NCBI GenBank assembly: GCA_001600615.1
Contig: BCKK01000002.1
Location: 87,609 to 151,608 of the forward strand
Direction of reading: 5' to 3'
Length of the DNA stretch: 64,000 nucleotides
Source: Dioszegia crocea
Taxonomy: Eukaryota; Basidiomycota; Tremellomycetes; Tremellales; Bulleribasidiaceae
Part shown: positions 9,767 through 21,364 of the stretch, one piece after another
How positions within the stretch are numbered: the first letter of the stretch is position 1
How the letters are laid out: each line of letters begins with the position of its first letter
The notes under the pieces: generated by a model
Told to the model about the DNA's origin: nothing
Databases searched by the model: none
Seen by the model: only the letters and a program-made list of their open reading frames with translations
Position numbers and translations under genes: made by a program

Positions 9767-12452
9767 ATGGTCAAGTCAGCTGTCCTAGGTTACCCCCGTA
9801 TCGGTGAAGGCCGTGCCGTCAAGAAGGTGAGTCAAGCTGTGGCCTGGGCCTCCCCCAGCAACGTTGGCTAACTTCCCGATCAGTCCATCGAGGCTTACTG
9901 GGCTGGCAAAGCTTCCGAGGAGGAGCTCCAGGCTACCGCCAAGACCGTCAGGCAGCAGCGATGGGAGACCATCCAGAAGGCTGGTGTTGATGTCATCCCT
10001 TCGTGAGTTGAGGCTGGTATAGGTTCGGAAGGTCCGAGCTGAGAGAGTTTAGCGGTGACTTCACCCTCTACGACCACCTGTTGGACCACTCCTTCAACTT
10101 CGGTGTCGTTCCCCAGCGTTACGTTGAGCAGAAGCTCTCCCCCCTCGACACCTACTTCGGTAAGTTGAGCCGGAAATTAGGCCCTATTGGGGATGTTGAC
10201 TGATCCCCATAGCCATGGGTCGTGGTCGTCAGGACAAGTCCAAGGGCATCGATGTCGTTGCGTCCGAGATGGGCAAATTGTAAGTCTTTGTGGCCCTGCC
10301 CGACATGACACATCTGACACCCCAGCTTCGACTCCAACTACCACATTGTCAAGGTTGACCACGATGCGTCCACCAAGTTCTCGCTCCAGCGCAACCAGCA
10401 GCTCGACGAGTACAAGGAGGCCAAGGCCCTCGGCATCGAGACCCGACCCGTCATGTTCGGTCCCATCACCTACCTCTCCCTCGTCCGAAAGTCCCGTGAG
10501 GCTTCAGCCGACTTCGAGCCCATCCAGCTCCTCGACTCCCTTATCCCCGTCTACAAGGAGATCCTTACTTCCTTGAAGGAGGCCGGTGCCACCGAGGTCC
10601 AGCTTGATGAGCCCATCCTTGTCATGGACAAGGCTGAGCAGTTCGGTGACCTCTTCAAGAAGACCTACGAGGCCCTTGCCGCCGTCGGCCCCAAGATCAC
10701 CATCACCTCCGCTTACGGTCGTGTTGGTAAGTCGATCGACTACCTGAAGTCCCTCCCCATCCACGCCCTCCACCTCGACCTCGACCGTGAGCCCAAGCAG
10801 CTCGAGGCTGTCCTTGCCGCCCTCAAGGACACCCCCATCGGCATTGAGCTCGGTGTTGTGTCTGGCCGAAACATCTGGAAGACCGACCTTAAGGCCGTCA
10901 AGGCTCTCGCCGACAAGGCTATCGCCGCCCTCGGTGCCGAGCGTGTCGTCGTCTCGACCTCCTCTTCCCTCCTCCACACACCCATCTCCCTCGCCGTCGA
11001 GACCAAGCTCACTGCCGAGCAGAAGTCTTGGTTGTCCTTCGCTTCCGAGAAGTGCGAGGAGGTCGCCGCTCTCGCTGGTGCCATTAACGGCCAGGAGGGT
11101 GCCGTCTTCGAGCAGAACACCAAGGACATTGCCGCCCGACGAGAGTTCGAGCGCACTTCCGACTCTGCCGTCCGTGACCGTGTTGCCGGTATCACCGAGG
11201 AGCAGCTCAAGAGGAAGAGCCCCTTCCCCGCCCGTCGTGAGGCCCAGAAGAAGCACCTCAACCTTCCCAAATTCCCCACCACCACCATCGGTTCATTCCC
11301 CCAGACCAAGGAGATCCGATTGGCTCGATCCAAGTACACCAAGGGCGAGCTCTCCCAAGAGGAGTAAGTTGTTTTCTCAGCTTGAGATGGACTTTGCTGA
11401 CATACTAGCTACGAGAAGGCTATGGAGGCCGAGATCAGGCACGCCTGTGACTTCCAGGAGAAGGTCGGACTCGATCTTTTCGTCCACGGTGAACCCGAGC
11501 GAAACGACATGGTTCAGTACTTCGGCGAGCAATTGACCGGATTCATCTTCACCCAGGTGAGTATGCGATTCTTTACTGTTCGAGCTCCCGCTGACTCCAC
11601 AGCTTGGTTGGGTTCAGTCTTACGGTTCCCGATACGTCCGACCCCCTATCGTTGTATCTGACGTCTCCCGACCCGCACCCATGACCGTCCGATGGTCAGC
11701 GTACGCCCAGTCCCAGACCAAGAAGCCCATGAAGGGAATGCTTACCGGCCCCGTGACCATCCTCAACTGGTCTTTCCCCCGTGCCGATGTCTCCAAGGAG
11801 GTTCAGTCCAAGCAGCTCGCCCTTGCTCTCCGTGACGAAGTCGTCGACCTCGCCAACGCCGGCATCAAGGCCATCCAGGTCGACGAGCCCGCGATCCGTG
11901 AGGGTCTCCCCCTCCGAAAGGCCGACTGGGACAACTACCTCCAGTGGGCTGTTGACTCTTTCCGACTTTCCACCTCGGGCGTCGATGACGACATCCAGGT
12001 CCACTCCCACTTCTGTTACTCCGACTTCGGAGACATCTTCCCTTCCATCCAGGGTCTTGACGCCGACGTCATCTCCATCGAGGCGTCCAAGGCCGACTTG
12101 AAGTTGCTTGATGTCTTCAAGAACCACGGTTACTCCAACGAGATCGGGCCCGGTGTCTACGACATCCACTCTCCCGTAAGCTGAACCCTGCCAGGAAGAT
12201 GCGAATATTAGCTGACCTCACTAGCGTGTCCCCGGAGAGCAGGAGATCAAGGACCGAATTGCAGCCATGGCCAAGGTTCTTTCCCCCGATCTTATGAGTG
12301 AGTCACCTGAGACTTTGTTTTAGGAGTTAGTAGCTAATTCATTAGTCGTCAACCCCGACTGTGGTCTCAAGACCCGTGGCTGGAAGGAGACTGAGGAGTC
12401 CCTTGCCAACCTGGTCGCCGCCGCTCGATGGGCCAGGAAGGAGTACGCTTAA
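9767..12452 (+). CDS. MET6: Cobalamin-independent methionine synthase
   Basis: Nine exons (9767..9826, 9884..10002, 10053..10159, 10213..10279, 10326..11363, 11409..11556, 11603..12175, 12225..12297, 12346..12452) encode 763 residues, the normal MetE length. Every junction keeps frame and rebuilds family sequence. The enzyme transfers the methyl group of 5-methyltetrahydrofolate (polyglutamate) to homocysteine in the cytosol. The N terminus has GYPRIG; the C-terminal catalytic domain has [32 protein letters not shown] and QVDEPA. The zinc ligands are in HSHFCYSDF (His, Cys), the Glu of SIEASKAD and the Cys of [11 protein letters not shown]. Codon use is strongly C-ending, unlike most neighbours, which fits high expression. 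That bias also produces long but meaningless open frames on both strands. Confidence 0.97.
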
Positions 12453-13252
12453 GCGTATTTCCTCCTCCCCTTCCCATCCCCCTCCCCCACAAAACGCATG
12501 GTTTCAACAGCCGTCTGCAATCCCCCCATCCCCCGCATCCCATTCTCGGCATAGAATCATTCCCTCCTCCTACATTCGTCTCCCCACCACGCATAATCAT
12601 CATATCCCCTGCATCGTCATTCCCCCCCTTTCCGGATATTTGTGTATACCCCCATAGTTCTCCATTGTGTTTCGTGTCGTTGTGCTATATTATAGGTATG
12701 GTACGGAGAGTAGTAGAGTAGTAAAGCAGTCACACCAAAAAAAAATTGAAATGAATGTCTGTTCAACCGGCACAAACCAATGGCCTCGTGTGCTCTGACT
12801 TGAGTGTCTACCACCACGCGTTGCGAACCTTTGACAGGGGGACCATCACAATCGGCTGAAGATGCCGACTGTGGAATTGCACCCTGCGGCACATCTCGCC
12901 GGCTTGGGCATTCATCGATTGATCTCTACAGACCCATTTCTGTGTCAACTGTACTCAGACTCAACGCTGCCCAGCCTCCCCCCAGCAACACTTGAAGGCT
13001 GAGAGGCAAGGAGCACTAAAAACCACACCAGAAGAGGATTTGACGCTCGGACCATTTTCGGTGAATTAAATCGACGCGACGCGATTGACCTTGTCAACTT
13101 TGGCTTTTGACTTTACATCTCGTCCTCGCCATAGCAGTCTTCCTTCCCCTTCTTTGCTGCTCTCGATCCCCACTCTTCGAGTCGCCGATAGGCTCCTTCA
13201 AAGCTACAAGACTTACACGCTTCAGATTCAGAGATCGACATCAGGCGCAATC
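12453..13252. other. Intergenic MET6-RAD57 with MCB-like promoter motif
   Basis: No gene was seen. The left part is a C/T-rich MET6 3' region ending near an A-run at 12736-12745. In the right part, 13074-13084 reads ACGCGACGCGA, two overlapping ACGCGA units similar to the MluI cell-cycle box bound by MBF-type factors, about 170 bp before the RAD57 start. Confidence 0.5.
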
Positions 13253-15276
13253 ATGTCGTTTACCGCTTTTCCGCTTGATAAGCTGGGTCTGTCCCCTGCG
13301 CATCTTCAACTCTGCACAAAGGGTAAGTCCAACTATTGACCTGCAAGCATTCACCATCACCTGCTCCTTCTATCTCACGATTACTTCCTGAAGATTTTGC
13401 TGATACATGCAGCGAGCTATATAAACGCTCAAGACGTACTCCTGCCATCCGTACCGGACCTCTCCCGACGGCTCAAGATCCGCCTGACGGAGGCCCAAGA
13501 TCTCGTCCGTGCCGTCTCGGCGGCCATAGCTCCGCGCACCAGCATCGTCTCAACCTTGGTCCACACCGAAGCTGGATCAGGGGCGGAAGGGAGTGCGCTA
13601 GGAAAGCGGAAGAGATGGAATGGAGGAGTGGAAGTATCGAGAGATGCTGATGTGTGGATACGGACTGGAGATGAGGGGCTTGACACTTTGTTGGGCGGTG
13701 GGATAAGGATAGGATGTGTCACTGAGATTGTTGGAGAGAGGTGAGTTATCATAATCCCGAGGTAGACTTTACATGCTGACTCTACAGCGCAGCAGGCAAA
13801 TCCCACATTACGCTCCACCTAGCCATCGCGGCCCAACTCCCATCCCTCACTTCACGTCCTGGCGGAGCTATGATCCTCACTTCCGAGCGCGAACTAGCGA
13901 CTACGCGCCTTAAACATTTCGCAGAGGATATGAGGCGTAAACATGCTCAGAACATCTTTCTGAAGAGAGATAGTCTGATTGATGGGGTGTATACTCGGCG
14001 AGTGGAGAATGTTGAGGAACTTGAGGCTGTGTTGAGTTATGGTGTACCGGCGCTTTTGGAGCAGGGTCGATCTGGGAAAGAGGGGGAGGGAAGTAGATTG
14101 ATGGGGTTTGCAATTCCCAGATCGGCGGAGGCGGAGGTCATTGACGGGGATGAAGAGGGTGATGGGGTTGATCCTAAGCGAAGACCCATCGCCAGTAGGG
14201 AAGCACCCTCAGCAACCCCTGGTAGACCAGCGCACACTCCTTCCCTTCTTACTCCCCTGCCTCGCGCGAACCGGCGACCTGCACCACGCACCTCCACATC
14301 TGCTCTTCCGCCCCTTGCGGCACCACGTTCCCGCGCGCCCACCCGAGCCGGGCCTATCCGACTCATCATCCTCGATTCCCTCACTGCCCTCCTCCGCGGC
14401 GCCGAAACAAGCTTCACATCAACCTCTGCGGGCTTCACAGCGCGATCCCGACATCTCTGCTCGATCGGCGACAAGCTCAAAGCTTTGGCGGTAGAGTACG
14501 AATTGGCAATTGTGGTCATTAATCAAGTATCGGATGTGTTTGATCGGAAATCATACTCTAAACCCGCTGTATCTAACGACGATCCCCCATCCCTTCATCC
14601 CCTTGCCACCCAACATCCGTCCTCTAGTGGTTCACTCAACCTCACGCACGATCAGGCGTGGTATGCCGCCGGCCCAGATCCTCCCATGCTTTACGCAACG
14701 CAAAGCCGGTGGTTCTCTGGTCAAGGTACCAATGGGAAAAAGGAGGCTACACTGGGGATCGTTTGGGCAAACATGGTCAATACTCGAGTTATGCTCACTA
14801 GGACCGGGCGCAGAAGGCTCGTCAATTTAAATGAGAATGACGGCGGTGGAGTGGCGGGTGAAGACCCAGGAGTGGAGCGTGGAGAAGTGGGTCGGGCGGC
14901 CGGATCAACGGATCTTGGCCAGGAAGAGGATGGAGGGGAAAGAATGTTGATCAGAAAAGCACATCTCGTCTTTTCACCATTTGCACCACCTGGATCTGTC
15001 GATTTCGTCATTGGCGAGAATGGCGTGCAGGCTTTGGGGAAATCGTACAAGCTGGATGAGTCCGGCGCGACGGTTCTGGCACGGGCGAGAAAGAGGGGGT
15101 TGGTGCTTGATGGTGAAGAAGAAGAGGAAGTGGCTCTGGGTGCGGAGGGGGATGGAGAGGATGATATGTTCGGACCGATGGATGGACTGGATGACGTCCC
15201 GGATGAATGGTGGGCTGGTATTGTCGATGGAGAGACCCGAGTGGCCGTGGCCGGGACGGGTGGGGAGAATCAGTAG
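13253..15276 (+). CDS. RAD57: RAD57/XRCC3-like RAD51 paralogue
   Basis: Three exons (13253..13322, 13413..13740, 13788..15276) encode 628 residues. The second junction rebuilds the Walker A motif GESAAGKS (near residue 135). Walker B is LIILDSLTALL near residue 330, and VVINQVSD plus a GIVWANMVNTRVML block match RecA-fold strands of Rad57. The N-terminal part resembles the short helical domain of RAD51 paralogues. Between Walker A and B lies an unusually long, low-complexity Pro/Arg/Ser insertion (about residues 240-315), so the protein is longer than yeast Rad57 (about 460 aa). Rad57 with Rad55 stabilises Rad51 filaments in homologous recombination. XRCC3 is the animal counterpart; another RAD51 paralogue cannot be fully excluded. 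Confidence 0.78.
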
Positions 15277-15406
15277 AATGTAGAGCTGTAAGATATAGTA
15301 TGTCGTCGACAGAGCACGTTAAATATCAAGTGCAATCAGTAGGTACTTCGTAGCCAACATCAAGATTGACAGGTCTTACATGCCATTGCTGTCACTTCCA
15401 CTCTTC

Positions 15407-16780
15407 TCAATGCTTTGCCCTCTTGGCCTCGTCATCCCCTTCCTTACCAGCCTTTCCCTTGCCCTTAGCCTCCTCCTCCATTTTCCGTTTTCTTTCCCTA
15501 AACCTCTCCCTAGCCTCCTCTCTCCTCTTCTCCGCCTCGCCATCATCTCCCTCTTTCCGTCTCCTGGCCGCCTCCTCTTCCTCCTTCGCCCTCCGCTCGA
15601 CATCCGCCCGCTTCCGCTCCGTTTCCTCTTTGAGCTGCTGCGCCAACCTCTCCCTCTCCCGTCGCATCCGATCCTGATACCCAGCCGCTGTTCCTACAGC
15701 TTTACTCTGATACACCCCACCCTCCAATCCCGCCCCCGTTCCTCGCCCGCCGGTCCGTAATGAATCCGGCAACTCCGGCTTGGGCTTCTTTGTGATGTTT
15801 AACCCAGCACGCAGGAGTTCCCGTTTATCAATAACCTCTCCTTCATCGTTTATCTCCACTATCGACCCGTCGGGCCCTATCGTCGTCTTCTTTGCAGGCG
15901 CGGGAGTGTCGGAGGTGGAAGCTGCAGCTTCACGAGCGAGGAAGGGATCGTACTCTGCTTCAGGCTCGTAGCCCTGAGCAGTGGGGGGTTTGATTGCGAG
16001 TGACGGGCCGGATGAGGTCCCTGGATCAAGCGACGCATCATGTGCTGCAGCAGATGAATCGAGCATTGTCTTGTAAAATGCAGTAAGACCGGGTCCTTTG
16101 GTGGATTTTCGCAATGCCTCTATTTTATCAGCGGACCCGCGTTCTGGAGTAAAGTGCAACTCACCCTCTCTCTGCCTTTCTTCCTGTTCTGCCTTCTTGA
16201 CCTCCTCCATCTGCCGCTTATACCCCTCGGTAACAAACTTCTCCTTATCCTCGTACAAAGTCCCCTCCTTCTCCCGCTCATGCGCCAACATCTTCTCCTC
16301 AGCCCTTAACCGATCAAGCTTTCTCGTCTGCGCAGACGCCAGGAAGTTTTCCATGTATTTTGGTTTCCTTGTATCTGACTCTGCCTTCTTGGCCTGCTCC
16401 GCCGCCCGTTCACGCGACTTGAGCTGATCATACACCCCATCATAATCAAACACTGAGGCGTCTAGGCGAAGGGCTTCTTCTTGCGCTTTCCGCGACGCTC
16501 GGGGAAGAGGGGCGATATTGGATGAAGAGGCCTTCGATGAGGAGCGCGATCTGGAGGGACCGGCAAGGGACGGAGGGGCAGGAGCCGGCTGAGAGGAGTC
16601 ATCGTCGTCTTCGTCAAAGAGGGACTTCTTGGGCAGGGGTTTGGATTTGGATTTAGCCATTAGGGCTTCGAGATTGGATTTGGGAGGCGCGGCGGCGGTG
16701 GTGGGGGCTGCTGAGGACGAAGCAGCCCCCGGAGCCTTCATCCCGCCGAATGAGAAGGAGAGCTTTGTATTAGAGGCCAT
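15407..16780 (-). CDS. NSRP1: Nuclear speckle splicing regulatory protein 1 homologue (NSRP1/CCDC55)
   Basis: Exons 16780..16165 and 16119..15407 encode 442 residues. The 45-nt intron (GTGAGT donor, CTGAT branch, TAG acceptor) has no stop and is a multiple of three. The conserved block starts with LRLDASVFDYDGVYDQLK (about residue 105), continues with RKPKYMENFLASAQTRK, and ends in a long coiled coil with EKFVTEGYKRQMEE. This is the signature of the NSRP1 N-terminal domain. The C terminus is Lys/Arg/Glu-rich. Animal NSRP1 sits in nuclear speckles and affects splice-site choice; the fungal role is inferred. It converges with RAD57 (130 bp between stops). Confidence 0.8.
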   Translation of the reverse strand: MASNTKLSFSFGGMKAPGAASSSAAPTTAAAPPKSNLEALMAKSKSKPLPKKSLFDEDDDDSSQPAPAPPSLAGPSRSRSSSKASSSNIAPLPRASRKAQEEALRLDASVFDYDGVYDQLKSRERAAEQAKKAESDTRKPKYMENFLASAQTRKLDRLRAEEKMLAHEREKEGTLYEDKEKFVTEGYKRQMEEVKKAEQEERQREGELHFTPERGSADKIEALRKSTKGPGLTAFYKTMLDSSAAAHDASLDPGTSSGPSLAIKPPTAQGYEPEAEYDPFLAREAAASTSDTPAPAKKTTIGPDGSIVEINDEGEVIDKRELLRAGLNITKKPKPELPDSLRTGGRGTGAGLEGGVYQSKAVGTAAGYQDRMRRERERLAQQLKEETERKRADVERRAKEEEEAARRRKEGDDGEAEKRREEARERFRERKRKMEEEAKGKGKAGKEGDDEAKRAKH

Positions 16781-17860
16781 GCTGTGTGGCTCGCTGGAGG
16801 AGTTGTATGTATCTAGAGCTCAGATGATCAGAGGCGCCATGGATGGGATTTTGGACTTATAGGCAGTACTGGGCGGAGTGGCGGCGATGACCGGGTGGCG
16901 ACTCATCTTGGCTGGCTTCCGTGCCTGATCGTCATCGCGTCACTGCCCAAAAGTCGCTCAAACCTCAAACAGACACTGCAGGTTGGTACATTAATACACA
17001 GCAGGTACTCACTATCTATCTCACATCTCACACCGTAACATAGCGCTATCTACACCTGAGAGACTTTTGGACACTCCAACTTCCACTCACCACACTCCCA
17101 AAGCTCCCGCTCAAAATGCCTTTCACCTGTATGTTCACAATCTCCCAATGCACCAGAAATGAATCACCCAACGCCCCCGGTCCTGTGGCATGCGCTAATG
17201 ATATTAACAGACAACAAACGTGTCACGTTGATTCCAAGGGTACGATACTCCATTTCCAGAGCTGAAGGTCAAATCGCTAATCAGTCTTAGGTGCTATACC
17301 TAAATATTTGGGGTGAGTCGTCTTGATGTGCTGGGTCTATGCTCAATGGGGGACTCTTGGAGCTCAATTGACGTTTCGATAGGTAAACGCTGGTCACTCA
17401 GCTTCGGTCAACATGGTCACGTAAACTACCACAAGTGATGTCGGATGTGTTCCCCTACAAACTCAGATTTCATGCCTATGTGAGTCTCAGAGCCTTATCA
17501 TGCCCCATTCTCTCACAAAGACTCTTTACATCAAGCGCTTATTTGCTGAATCACAAAGAATACCCCTCTGCCCAATACCACCGAATCGCTTGATACCCTT
17601 CTCCATCTACCCTAGTTGCGCTTAATACACGTTGTATATGAAATGGAGAGCGCATCCCTGATATTGAATACTATGTCCAAAACACGCAGAACAGCTTTGG
17701 ACAACTTGAAACAACTGATATCCAGCGCTCGTTGATTATCGTCGCATTACAGGGAACAGCAGCTCGTCATCAAGAAATCTACAGATCATTATCCAGGATC
17801 GGCACCTCGTGATCAGATCGCACCCATCCCGACATCTCCTCCGCAAAATCATTCCCTCGC
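16781..17860. other. Intergenic NSRP1-BRCT region
   Basis: The interval holds the NSRP1 promoter at left, the possible mini-gene at 17116-17438, and an unannotated stretch (17440-17860). The last 80 bases include a second open frame (stop at 17779) that looks like a frameshifted end of the BRCT gene; see findings. Confidence 0.4.
17116..17438 (+). CDS. Possible tiny four-exon gene (39 codons), or a spliced noncoding transcript
   Basis: A pyrimidine-rich leader precedes TCAAAATGCC, a good fungal start context, and the ATG is followed within 12 nt by a GTATGT donor. Exons 17116..17128, 17211..17239, 17291..17312 and 17383..17438 join in frame to give 39 residues (MPFTYNKRVTLIPRVLYLNI, then a Trp/His-containing tail). 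The introns have plausible branch points (GCTAAT, CGCTAATC). I do not recognise the peptide, and the last two junctions are weak. It diverges from NSRP1. It could equally be a spliced noncoding RNA or chance. Confidence 0.25.
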
Positions 17861-20772
17861 TCAGTATAGCTCTTCGTCTGACCCAACATGCTTGTGGCCC
17901 TTCTTAAGCGGCGAGCCGACTTTAGCTATCTCGTCAACCCCTTCCTTGGACTGCCGGACTAAAATGCACTCACGGGCATATATCAGACTTTTGCGCTTCG
18001 CTTCTGCCACGCCTGATTGTGATGCAGCTGGGCATTATCAGCTTGGACCGGAGCAGGCAGCACAGCATGTTGGGACAGCTTACCCGGATGAGAGTAGATA
18101 CTGCCGGGTCCAATTGAGCTAGACATCGACAGCGCCGCAAGTGATTTAGGCTCCATGCTCTTTCTCCTCTAGATTCATCAGCCATCTGTCAGGTTCCATA
18201 CAGGCCACCAAGGGCTCACCTTGGAGAAGACACTCTCATCAGCCACCTCAACCACAAATTTGGCCTCATCAAGCCTCTTCCCAGCTTCTTTACTTCTCGT
18301 CACCCAGCTTAGACCAACAATGAATGGTAAAAATCCGCATCCCGGCTCTTCCTCGTCGAGCTGCTTTTGCTTTCGGTACCAGTTCAGAGTGGCCGGTCGA
18401 CCCGCTTTGTAGATAATATGGGTACATGAGTCTGATGGTCTGCTCAAGACCTGACTTGTCAGTGACCCGTTCATCAACCAGGAAAAAGCAGCAAAACTCA
18501 CCCTTGCACCGAGACTCCTAAGCATATCTGCAAAGATGCCCGAGCTGTCTGAACCATCCGCAGTCCAAACATCCACAAAGGCCACTACGCCCTTCAAGCA
18601 ACCCATCCCACTGGTTGAAGTCACAATAGCCGCCAGACTTTTGTCTCCTGCGCCCTCGGCCTCGCCTTCCGCACCGTTATTCACCACCGCGCCAGATACC
18701 GACGTTCCTCCTGTGACAGAGTATCGAGGTTTGTGGACTGCCGACAGTCGCGATGATCCTCCCCCAGTCCCCGCACCTGTAGACTTTGCCAGAAGTATGT
18801 TCTCCTTTTGCCCCTCCACTGCCAAGGCAGCAAGACTCGAGCGGGCAGATGAAGAAGCCAATGAGGGCCTGCGAGTAGGCTCTACAGCCGGAGCGTCCTT
18901 CTTCACTTTAAGCCGCTCGAGCGCTTCGCTCAGCCCATGCAGGCTCCGGCTGGTATCCATCCAGCCTTCACGCCTTGTGCTGAGGCTGAGAGACTGGCGC
19001 TCGGCAGATGGCTGATTGTCACGGGGTGCGGGAGCCGAGACTGATCGGAGGGGTTCGCGGGTGTGCGTAGAGGGATGAGACGCGTGTGACGTGGGGTTGG
19101 ATGTGGGTACATCTCGATGGATAGGTTCGATAATGTGAGAGGGGACGGGAACGGATATTTGTCTATCGCGTGGTCGGGCGACAGGTCCAGAGCCCAGACT
19201 GGAGGGGTAGGATGGTTTACGCCGGATGGGCTGATCCGACGACTCGGTAGATTGGGAAGGACGATTGGAGCTTTGAGCAAGCGCAGTGCTGGTAGTAGAT
19301 CGAGACATAGGGTGCTGGGACGCTACACCCAGACTGCCTAATGCGGATCGTTTGAGAGATCCGGCCGTGGAGGAGGGCGCAGCTGGTGCTCGGGTTGAGG
19401 AGGGAGGGGGTTTGGTAGCGCGTAAAGGGATTCGTGAGGGAGGCAGCATTCCGCCTACGTGTGCTGAGTAGGGGACTGTTCGCGATACAGCCGGCGATGA
19501 GGATTGCTGCGCGTCCATGTCGACATCCTCGGACGAAGGTATGGGAGTGCGTGAGGGTGCCGAAGCGGGAGCTTTGGCCACGGGTGCGATGGGGCGTGAG
19601 AAGTACTGTGAGATAGAGGACTGAGTCGTCGGACCGCTCGAAGTAGCCGTAAGCGGAGGTGTTGTAGTGGTAGGCTTCTTTGCCATTCCAAAGCGGGAAA
19701 CGCCAGAAAGGCCTTTGCGGGGAGATGCGGCAATCGTGTACGGAGCAGGGGGTGGGGCGAGGGACGAGGCCGAGGCGGGAGGTCGTGCGGTGGCTGATGG
19801 GAAGCCGCTTTGGACAGGTTTGAATATCGGAGATGAAGGTGAGAATGGGGGTTTAGAGGTTGGGGGAGGATGAGGGGGTGTTGTCGAAACCACAAAGATG
19901 GGATTTATCAATGGTGGTATGCTTTGACTTTGGAGGACGGGTACAGTCGGCGATGTTCGCTGCTGCACTGGACTCTGAGAAGAGAAGTCGGTGGCCATAT
20001 CCACATCTTCTCCCCCATCCATATCCTCCATCGCCATGCTGATCTCCGCATCCGACCAACCACCCTGTTTTGTCTCCAAGTCAACTTCCGCCTTCTCCCG
20101 CTTCGCCTCCAGCTTGCACCTCATACTCTTTGACCCAAACTCCCAAATGCTCTTCTGGGGCGTGTCCCGAGTATCTATCCTCGGCACTGGACTATCCCCA
20201 AGAAGCATCTCGTCCGAACTCATCGAATTACCCTCGTCAGCCGGGGACAGCTGCCCTTGAATCCTATTAGGCGTATGGGCCAGAGGGTGAACCCATCTCG
20301 CCCCCGGTTTGGACGATGCGACGTGGGTGACCTTGCGTACTGGCGTTGAGGGTACTCCTGGACGATCCGAGGGGATGACAGTCTGCTTCACGTGCATCCG
20401 GCTGGACGTCGAGGCCAACCGACGAGGTTCGGGGGAATATAACCGTGATTTCTTCGCCACCCCGCCATCTTCACCAGCCTTCCTCTTTCCGCCGGTCGTA
20501 CTGGATCCAGACCCAGCCGAAGAGATAGATAAATCTTTCGGACTATCATCGCCGAGGACGAGGATGCGTTTCCGAGCCAAGCCTAAACCCGTTGTTGTTG
20601 AGCGTTTCAGCGTCGTGCTGGCTTTGCGCGAGCTGGACAATGTTGGTCGAGTGAGAGAAGACGATGTTACTGTTGAGCTGAGGAAGGAGGAGGAGGCTAG
20701 CCGGGCCATAGAGCGGGTGGAGACGGATGAGGAAAGTCGGGAGGTGGATTGGCCTAGAGTAGAGCGGTCCAT
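17861..20772 (-). CDS. Fungal BRCT-domain protein with long disordered N terminus
   Basis: Five exons (20772..18502, 18450..18220, 18168..18084, 18027..17974, 17925..17861) encode about 901 residues. The first 710 residues are Ser/Pro/Thr-rich and probably disordered. A BRCT domain follows (about 735-840): GCLKGVVAFVDVW, then after a 51-nt stop-free intron GARVLSRPSDSCTHIIYK, then GLSWVTRSKEAGKRLDE. The small last exons rebuild KRRKSMEPKSL and KRKSLIYAPKVGSPLKK. The start is the ATG at 20772 (context AACATGG); the open frame extends further but begins with GTG. BRCT proteins usually bind phosphorylated partners in DNA-damage or cell-cycle control; the exact role here is unknown. The 3' end may carry a frameshift (see findings). 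Confidence 0.68.
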
Positions 20773-21364
20773 GTTGGCTAGGACCGGGATAAAGGCAAAA
20801 TCAGGCGCGTGAGGAGGGGGATGGTACACCTCCAAGGACGACGGGAGATGCACGGGACTCGGGAGGGTATGACCAGGACGCTATGTAGGCACTGTTCTTT
20901 GGATGTGGAGCTGGCTGTAAGCCACCCTGTGTCGGTACAGTATGTGAGAGATGAGGTGAATTTGAGCAGTTGGTCAGTCTTGTTGACGGTCCGCCAGCAG
21001 CGGGATAGCGCCCGCCCATAACTGATCCCGTCACATAAGGTGAAGTCACAGATGACACTGTGACATGTCACAAGATGGGCTCTTGAGTGATTGTCTCCTA
21101 CACTTGGATTCCTACCTCGTTGTGGCATGGATATATTGCTGAATCAGTCAATAGGAAGTCTGAAGGAGATGTCAGAAAGTATGATCCATTAGAGCCCTGT
21201 CACTCGGTAGCCTTTGCATCGTCATGCATCCTGGTGTGACAACGGCTTTACCCCGCACCTCGTCTGTCGCGGATTGCGGGGTAGATGTCAGAGCGCGAAG
21301 GACAGAGCCAAGCTTGGAGCCTCGAGGTCTAAGCAGTTCTCTGTCGCTTTGCACTATAGATCCC
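20773..21364. promoter_or_regulatory. Divergent promoter region between the BRCT gene and RAV1
   Basis: This is a shared upstream region of 592 bp with no coding exon. A repeated GTCACA/TGTGACA-type motif occurs at about 21030-21070 (TCACATAAGG, GTCACAGATGACACTGTGAC), including the short inverted pair GTCACA...TGTGAC. No protein can be assigned to it from the sequence alone. Confidence 0.35.

Noticed and set aside
10504..11256. Long minus-strand open frame of about 250 codons opposite MET6
   Set aside because: It is a mirror of the highly C-ending codon bias of MET6; composition is Gly/Leu/Val/Asp-repetitive and no domain is visible. Other long frames over MET6 have the same origin.
20773..20853. 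Longer N terminus of the BRCT protein
   Set aside because: The extension begins with GTG, and the first ATG in good context is at 20772.
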